NCBI RefSeq assembly: GCF_001540865.1
Contig: NC_033642.1
Coordinates: 4,139,950 to 4,203,949, forward strand
Origin: Ananas comosus
Lineage: Eukaryota; Streptophyta; Magnoliopsida; Poales; Bromeliaceae
Reading direction: 5' to 3'
DNA length: 64,000 nt
The notes under the pieces were generated by a model. That model was not told the DNA's origin. It did no database searches and saw nothing but the letters and a program-made list of their open reading frames with translations. The position numbers and the translations under genes are program-made. Position 1 is the first letter of the stretch. Each line of letters begins with the position of its first letter. Shown in pieces: positions 57,846 to 64,000 of the stretch.

Positions 57846-58915
57846 ACAAAACTATGATGGGACATCTAATTCGACGATTGACTTTGTTAGACACAATCTA
57901 CACTATTAGAACTATCGAGAAACCAAATTTCATAATTTTTTGATATCATCTGCCAAGTGATTAAAGTGTCTCAAAAATGACTATTTTAATGGCTGTGTGC
58001 CACGTTTGTAAGTTCAACTGTGTAGAACAAATTATGTAAGATTTTAATAGAAAATTCTATTTACCATCAAGGGAAAGATTATTTGTGTGGATCGTAAGCG
58101 CTAACCAACTATCCCAAAAGTTCATGCTGACCAACTAATACGTTAGGTCTATTGTTGGGTCTCTTGCCTTTAGATCTCTTGTGGACTGTTGCCCCACTCA
58201 ACTATTAAGCTTATCTAACTCAACTTATTAGTCTCTTGGACCTATTATCACGGAGCAAGAAGTTAGACCTATTTTAGCCTAATAATAAAAAGCCAACAAT
58301 CCCCCACCGCAACCCCCCCCCCACCCCAACACCTGCACTGTTAATGCAGTCTGCAGGAATCGAACCCGCGCCACCAGCTTGGATATTACTTGTAGATCGT
58401 AAGCGCTAACCAACTATCTCAAAAGTACGTGCTGATAGGAAAGACGTACCCATCGTACTTAAGGGCTCAACTACAGTGCTCTGGGCTTCGACCTGACTCA
58501 ACCCACCTAGACTTAGGTCTATTGTTGGGCCTTTGGCCGTTAGGTCTCTTGTAGACTGCAGTCCCACTCAACTTATTAAGCTCACCCAACTTAACTTATT
58601 AGCCTCCTGGGCCTATTGTTACGGGGCAGGATGTTGGACCTATTTTAGCCCAATAATAAATAGCCAACAATTTCTTCCTATCTGAAATTCAACTCTTCTA
58701 TCACTATTTTTTATTAGCTTTTTATTTTTAGCCATTTATTTTAAGACTATTCTTTCACTAGGCTAAGAAAGTCGAAAAATTATGAAATTTGGTTTGTAGA
58801 TAGTTCCAATATAGTAGTTCGTTTTTAATAGAGACGATCGCCACATCGGATGTCCCATCATAGAAAACATTTGAAAGCATGGAGGCCTGCGTGCTAGCTC
58901 TCTCTTTATCTCTGT
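57846..58915. mobile_element. Micron-like element interrupted by a tandem SINE-like insertion
   Basis: Left arm 57846-58089 (GATGGGACATCTAATTCGAC, TTGACTTTGTTAGACAC) and right part 58676-58915 (GAGACGATCGCCACATCGGA, CCCATCATAGAAAACA, GGAGGCCTGCGTGCTAG). Together they match the family. The right end runs into a TA-rich microsatellite, as usual for the family. Confidence 0.6.
58090..58675 (-). mobile_element. Dimeric tRNA-like (SINE-like) insertion
   Basis: Two units of about 290 bp (58090-58380 and 58392-58672) share GATCGTAAGCGCTAACCAAC, TTAGGTCTATTGTTGGG and CTAATAATAAA(A/T)AGCCAACA. On the minus strand AGTTGGTTAGCGCTTAC resembles a tRNA A box, and GCGGGTTCGAATCC (about 58348-58361) matches a tRNA B box. 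A reading as a short LTR (TRIM) element with TGTTGG...CCAACA repeats is also possible. No intact tRNA cloverleaf is claimed. Confidence 0.45.
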
Positions 58916-58917
58916 CT

Positions 58918-59664
58918 ATGTACATACATATATATATATATATGTATATATGTACATATATACATGTATATACATGTATATATGTACATATATACATGTA
59001 TATACATGTATATATGTACATATATACATGTACATATGTACATGTATATACATGTATATATGTACATATATACATGTATATACATGTATATATGTACATA
59101 TGTACATGTATATATACATGTACATATGTACATATATATATACATATATACATATGTATATATGTACATATATATGTACATACATGTATATGTACATATA
59201 TACATATATATATACATATATACATATGTACATACATGTATATGTACATATATACATATATATATACATATATACATATGTACATATATACATGTATATA
59301 TGTACATACATGTATATATGTACATATATATATATATACATATGTACATGTATATATGTACATATATATATGTACATGTATATATGTACATATATACATG
59401 TATACATGTACATGTATACATGTACATGTATATACATGTACATGTATACATGTACATGTATACATGTATATATGTACATATATACATGTACATATATATA
59501 TGTACATATATACATGTACATATGTATATATATATATATGTACATATATACATGTATGTACATATATACATGTATATATGTACATACATGTATATATGTA
59601 CATATATATATATATACATATGTACATGTATATATGTACATATATATATGTACATGTATATATG
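58918..59664. repeat. ATGTAC/TATATA/CATG compound microsatellite
   Basis: About 750 bp made almost only of TATATA, ATGTACAT and ACATGT words, all self-complementary. A segment of about 106 bp at 59280-59387 recurs at 59559-59664. Because the words lack stop codons in several frames, long Tyr-Ile-His-Met open frames run through on both strands; they are not genes. The array ends at an N. Confidence 0.95.
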
Positions 59665-59665
59665 N
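59665..59665. other. Single-N assembly join
   Basis: Ends the microsatellite. Sequence to the right may come from another locus, which matters for the missing starch synthase exons. Confidence 0.9.
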
Positions 59666-60418
59666 GAGATAGAGGTTAGGATCGTAGATAGTAATAGGAC
59701 CATTTAAATATATTAATTGAAAGTTTGGTAGTGGAACCATTTACATTAATTAAAAGTATAGTAGAGGAAAGATAGTGGGACCATTTAAATACACTAATTG
59801 AAAGTTTGATTAATAAGACCGTATATATATATATTAAAAATTAAGTAGGAAAACACTGGTCAGGAAAAGTGAGAGTAAGAAAAAAAGAAGTTGGATTGAT
59901 GGACCCTCCTGGCGTACAGTTTTCAGAGAACCTCGCTCTAACGCCGCAAAGCACTATCTGGTTATCAATGGCGAATTTTTACAGAGCATTTCTCTTATCA
60001 AATCTGCCAAGCATATATGCTTCACACTTGCTTAAGCTGAAATAATTACCCAGAGAGAACTCATAAATTTTCATTAAGAGTCCAAGAAAAGGGAATCATG
60101 GGGCAAAGAAAATGCCATGGATAGAAGAGTTCGAGAAATATAATATTAACAAAGGATAAAACTTACATCACAACGCTAGAAGGTTTCCCTTCCGGGACTT
60201 CCCGGGGGGAAAGAAAGGACTTGTTTGTACAGACTCCTTACTCCACGGGATAAATATAATATTAACAAGGGATAGTTCGAGAAATATAATATTAACAAAG
60301 GATAAAACTTACATCACGACGCTAGAAGGTTTCCCTTCCGGGACTTCCCGGGGGGAAAGAAAGGACTTGTTTGTACAGACTCCTTATTCCAGGATGCAGT
60401 TGATGGAAAAAATATTTA
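59666..60418. other. Sequence before the inverted repeat, with a 143-bp tandem duplication
   Basis: The stretch from about 60133 (GAGAAATATAATATTAACAA) recurs at about 60276 with one or two changes, including CCTTCCGGGACTTCCCGGGG. It may be leader sequence of the viral-like element to the right, since that promoter points this way. No gene is seen. Confidence 0.5.
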
Positions 60419-61245
60419 CAGGAAGAACAGGAAAATAAAAGCCATTGGAAATATTTGTGGAGCTAGGATGCTATATCTAATAGGATACTTGCTTCATTCT
60501 TACTTGTCGTCAAAAAGATCTTTCTTTAAGCTTCAGTGTTTTTTCATAGAAAGCAGAGGCTAATTAGGATGCTTGGGATTTTTCTCTCGAATGCTCAATC
60601 AGTGGGGGTGTGTCCCTTCAGTGGAGGAAGGAGACATCTTTTTATAGGCAAAAGAGGAGGCGGTTTTGGTGGAGAAAAACCGCGGCGGCATCTGGATTTC
60701 CTCAAAACTGCGGCTGGAGTTGGAATGTGACGTCATGATGACGCGGAGCCCATAGTTTCAAAAAACCAGGGGCGGAGAAGGTTTTGCTGTGGATGGAATC
60801 ATTGGCGGGGCCCTTTGGAGTTCTATGGTCGTGGTGCATGAACGCCGTCCACGTGTTGTTCCATTAGTTGTCCATTGGTGGCCACGTATTGAACTTGGTT
60901 GGAGACCACGTGTTGATTCGTTATTTGCTCGTTGGAGGCCAAAAATTGTAGTGCTCAGATTTTTGAAAAGTTGGATTTTCTAAAATGGTGGTGTCTGTTT
61001 GGGAACAGACTTTTGAACCTTGTTTTTGGTGGTGGAGTTGGATCACAAGGTGATTGGAAAATTAAAGTCCTAAACTAAAATCCCTTATTTTTGCCTGTGA
61101 GAGAATCACAGCGGGTTAACTCTTTTTTCTTTTTTTCTTTTTCTGATTTTTTCTTTCTTTTCTTGAATTTTTTCTTTTTTCTTCTTTTTCTTGAATTTTT
61201 TCTTTTTTCTTCTTTTTTCTTTTTCAAATTTTTCTTTGGTTTTTC
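60419..61245 (-). mobile_element. Virus-like promoter arm, left copy of a large inverted repeat
   Basis: 827 bp, the reverse complement of 62376-63201 with few differences. On the minus strand the order is a pyrimidine/purine-rich stretch, GC-containing region, TGACGTCA (60728-60735) next to a second TGACG-like half site, TATA box CCTATAAAAAG (about 60637-60648), then leader. A TGACG pair some 90 bp before a TATA box is like the as-1 element of caulimovirus promoters. The open frames in the arm are not thought to be genes. Confidence 0.7.
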
Positions 61246-61464
61246 ATTTCTAGATTCTTTCTTCTTCTTTTGATATTTCCACTTTTCTCTGGAAGTTTTA
61301 TGTTTTTTCTCTTTTCTTTTTGCTTTTTCCTGAATTTTTATTTTATTTTATTTTTTTTTTAGCAGTGTCCTACTAAGTGGACTATATGAAAAAACAGATG
61401 CATAATAGATGCAGAACTGAAAATAAATATGTACAAAATATGTACAAAATATCAGAACCAGATG
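61246..61464. other. Spacer between the broken ORF and the left arm
   Basis: T-rich sequence with ATGTACAAAATATGTACAAA. On the minus strand it would be the 3' untranslated part of the viral-like ORF. Confidence 0.4.
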
Positions 61465-62375
61465 TTAAGCATTTTCCCCTAATTTGCTGATTTTGGGAGA
61501 AGATGCTTCTAGTATCATGGGATCTTCTTGTCTCTCTTCTGTTTTATCTATGCTAGGGTTTGGGATTGGTTCTGAAGAGGGTTCAATTTTTGGTAATGGT
61601 TTGGCAATTGGTTGTGGATGTTTCTTTGGTGGAAACCTTTGTAGTGGAAAAGGTGCTGATGATATAGGAATGGGTTTCACAGTGGTGGAGGGATGGACTA
61701 CTGGGATTAGTGAGTTTGAAAAAGGCGTGTTTATGTTGGTAATGGGGGGAAAGACCAAACTCGGTGTTGGCGTTATTATAGGAGGATACTTTGGGAGAGG
61801 AGAAGAGGGAGATTGAGATAGAGATACAATACCTTGTTCTGAAGGATGCTTGAGGTCTCTGATCTGCTGTTCTAAGATAGCAATTTTTTGGAGATTGTGC
61901 TGATCCTTTGTTCGTAGCTCATCACAAATAATATTTAACTTTTGAAGCTGTGTAGCCATTGTTGAGCAGTTGTCACAGAAACTATTTTTCTCAAGATTGT
62001 GGGTGGATGAAGAGGTTTGGTTTTGTGGAGAAGAATGAATATTGGGAGAAATAAAAAAGTTTGGACCAAAATGGGTGCGGGCAATGTCTAAGGCTTCAGA
62101 GATAGAATGAAAACCTTTGTAGAGAGGTTGTGGAAAATTTTTAATCTAGGAAATGACATCAATCCAGGAATCAAATATGCCAATTTTAAAACCTTGAAAA
62201 ACTACATAGAAAGGAAAAGCGTCTTTGGGTTTGACTGTCTGAAAATATTCTATCAAGGAGTTTATGCACGCAACAAAATATTTTTTGTCTTGGTCTTGAT
62301 GGTTGGATGTTCTATGGTAACATAGCCATAAGTTGTCAATCAAACATTTTTGTTCGTCTGGTAATACTGTGGTAG
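61465..62375 (-). pseudogene. Caulimovirid-like viroplasmin-domain protein, endogenous and broken
   Basis: One minus-strand reading frame with an internal TAG at 62146-62148. Before the stop (about 62211-62164) lies a viroplasmin / RNase H1 N-terminal type motif with VVFQG, GIFDSW; after the stop (about 62124-62065) its second half with LYKGF and SEALDIA. A coiled-coil segment (61959 to about 61,850) and a Pro/Ser-rich tail follow, ending at 61465. In caulimoviruses this domain is found in the inclusion-body/transactivator protein, encoded just before the promoter, and the minus-strand order here (ORF, then promoter arm) agrees. The N-terminal part runs into the right arm, so no native start is present. 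The gene is disrupted and no other viral gene is visible. Confidence 0.6.
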
Positions 62376-63201
62376 GAAAAACCAAAGAAAAATTCGAAAA
62401 AAAAAAAGAAGAAAAAAGAAAAAATTCAAGAAAAAGAAGAAAAAAGAAAAAATTCAAGAAAAGAAAGAAAAAATCAGAAAAAGAAAAAAGAAAAAAGACT
62501 TAACCCGCTGTGATTCTCTCACAGGCAAAAATAAGGGATTTTAGTTTAGGACTTTAATTTTCCAATCACCTTGTGATCCAACTCCACCACCAAAAACAAG
62601 GTTCAAAAGTCTGTTCCCAAACAGACACCACCATTTCAGAAAATCCAACTTTTCAAAAATCTGAGCACTACAATTTTTGGCCTCCAACGAGTAAATGACG
62701 AATCAACATGTGGTCTCCAACCAAGCTCAACACGTGGCCACCAATGGACAACTAATGGAACAACACGTGGACGGCGTTCATGCACCACGACCATAGAACT
62801 CCAAAGGGCCCCGCCAATGATTCCATCCACAGCAAAACCTTCTCCGCCCCTGGTTTTTTGAAACAATGGGCCTCGCGTCATCATGACGTCACATTCCAAC
62901 TTCAGCCGCAGTTTTGAGGAAATCCAGATGCCGCCGCGGTTTTTCTCCACCAAAACCGCCTCCTCTTTTGCCTATAAAAAGAGGCCTCCTTCCTCCACTG
63001 AAGGGACACACCCCTACTGATTGAGCATTCGAGAGAAAAATTTCAAGTATCCTAATTAGCCTCTGCTTCCTATGAAAAAACACTGAAGCTTAAAGGAAGA
63101 TCTTTTCGACGACAAGTGAAGAATGAAGCTCGCATCCTATTAGATATAGCATCCTAGCTCCACAAATATTTCCAATGGCTTTTATTTTTCTGTTCTTCCT
63201 G
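62376..63201 (+). mobile_element. Virus-like promoter arm, right copy of a large inverted repeat
   Basis: 826 bp inverse of 60419-61245. Here the promoter reads rightward: TGACGTCA at 62884-62891, TATA box CCTATAAAAAGAGG at 62971-62984, then leader to 63201. It is cut there by an LTR. Confidence 0.7.
62971..62984 (+). promoter_or_regulatory. TATA box of the right virus-like promoter
   Basis: CCTATAAAAAGAGG, followed by GCCTCCTTCCTCCACTGAAG. TGACGTCA lies about 80-90 bp upstream. Confidence 0.55.
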
Positions 63202-63612
63202 TGTCACGCCCCGGGACCCAGCGGAAGCCCGCCCGGCGCGTGCCCAGACCCGCCATACGTCTAAAACGTATAAGGCGTCTAGGAACAACAATAATAAAAG
63301 CAATATTAAAGGACATTTAGGAATATCAGAGCATAATAAAAGTCTAAATGCTACAACAAAGGATGAGGAAAAGCTGTAAATCCACTAAATAAGGCATAAA
63401 GTAAATACAATAGGAAATCCCAAATACAAGTGCTAAGAGTAGATACATAGGTGGTCTCTATACAGGGTACAAAACTCTCACTCTCTCAACTACAAAAGAA
63501 AGAGTAAACCACCTAGGCAAGTAAGCTCCTCGCTAGCTAGCTACGCGATCCCCTTGCCGCGATCCCGTGCCTCCGCCGGTGCCGAAGGCTCTGAAAAGGA
63601 AACCATAAAACA
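63202..63612 (-). mobile_element. Del/Tekay-like LTR fragment, 3' end, minus orientation
   Basis: Starts (plus strand) TGTCACGCCCCGGGACCC and matches 39769-40190 for about 410 bp (GCCCGCCCG, TATAAGGCGTC, AAACCACCT, CATAAAACAG). Breaks off at about 63612. Confidence 0.75.
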
Positions 63613-64000
63613 GCATTACACTATCTTCCTCCTAGATTGAGTTTTATTGATTTCTGAGATGAACCCTAGATTGTGATATTAGGTTTATTTTGGGCATTTT
63701 GAATCTAGGGCTTTTGAAGCTAGATTGATTGGATTAGAGGCTTCCATTAGGTTGGATTGGATGAGCCCTAGCTTCATTTGGAGCTTTAGAGGAGATTTTT
63801 GCACTAGAGGTGAGTTCTTCTCACCTATATTGATTATTAATGATTGAGCTATTGATGGTTCGTTCATTCGTGTGACGCATGTTTCTATACCTCTAGGTAC
63901 TAGAGACTAGAGACACCCTCGTTGGAGCGCACGAGGAGTTTCGTTGCCATCGGTGGGTTTGGCTTCGGGAAATGGGGCCGAAATGACGCCCTATGCTCTT
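63613..64000. other. Unassigned, possibly LTR leader
   Basis: CTAGATTG / CCTAGCTTC-rich sequence with a donor-like AGAGGTGAGTTC at about 63807. No coding frame is recognised and the window ends here. Confidence 0.35.

Noticed and set aside
57664..57909. Possible fifth starch synthase exon after TTCTTTGCAG at 57744
   Set aside because: The translation does not resemble the expected AALEAPR-type continuation and runs into a Micron-like element.
58340..58420. A functional tRNA gene on the minus strand
   Set aside because: B box is good, but acceptor and anticodon stems cannot be paired by eye; better read as a tRNA-derived repeat.
58758..59740. Five overlapping open frames of 240-289 codons
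   Set aside because: They are translations of the TATATA/ATGTAC microsatellite, which lacks stops in several frames.
61091..61273. Phe-rich frame that looks like a membrane protein
   Set aside because: A TTTTTC low-complexity stretch within the inverted-repeat arm; its inverse copy gives the same artefact.

Overview
The window is plant nuclear DNA, very rich in transposable elements. The evidence is spliced genes with GT-AG introns, Ty1/copia and Ty3/gypsy remnants, many small terminal-inverted-repeat (TIR) elements, and long AT or CT microsatellites. Two host genes are recognisable: an IBA57-type folate-dependent Fe-S assembly protein and the 5' part of a granule-bound starch synthase. Their sequences and exon structure would suit a monocot, perhaps not a grass, but the species cannot be fixed from this text. 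Five N gaps (2157-2167, 3298, 10660, 48920, 59665) show that contigs were joined. Two of them are flanked by near-identical direct repeats, so some duplication may be an assembly artefact.

Layout. 1-6.1 kb: a minus-strand LTR fragment with GGGTCCGGACCC palindromes, a dead Mutator transposase, GA/GGC low complexity, a duplicated block of CGGTGAA/TTCACCG palindromes, and an AT-rich tandem array split by a PIF/Harbinger-like MITE. 7.0-33.0 kb, minus strand: the whole IBA57 gene in five exons (420 codons). Its third intron is about 23.3 kb and holds a 1.8-kb duplication, a solo LTR of 3.7 kb with a TACCC target-site duplication, an RT-less copia element with GTATC target-site duplications, and many Micron-like elements embedded in TA/TG microsatellites. 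33.2-37.5 kb, minus strand: a Tat-type Ty3/gypsy pol remnant that reaches to about 220 bp from the IBA57 start codon, broken by a MITE and by a solo LTR. 37.5-48.4 kb, plus strand: a Del/Tekay-like Ty3/gypsy element (5' LTR, primer site, gag, protease, RT) inserted into the Tat element. It is itself interrupted by an inverted solo LTR, a MITE and a noncoding repeat block.

48.4-51.4 kb: a chain of small TIR elements separated by TA microsatellites. 51.4-54.3 kb: an AT-rich tandem duplication carrying a hAT-like element with a perfect 8-bp target duplication. 54.3-57.35 kb: the starch synthase promoter/leader, leader intron and first four coding exons; the remaining exons are not found. 57.8-59.7 kb: an interrupted Micron-like element and a 750-bp ATGTAC/TATATA microsatellite ending at a gap. 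60.4-63.2 kb: a large inverted repeat (arms about 826 bp) with virus-like promoters, flanking a broken viroplasmin-domain ORF. It is read as an endogenous caulimovirid remnant. 63.2-64.0 kb: LTR fragments.

The two host genes are unrelated in function (mitochondrial Fe-S cluster assembly; plastid amylose synthesis). What ties the window together is nested insertion, and how the insertions reshape introns and promoters. The least-described patterns are palindrome arrays in the U3 of several different LTR families, the microsatellite-bridged element chain, and the inverted viral promoter pair.
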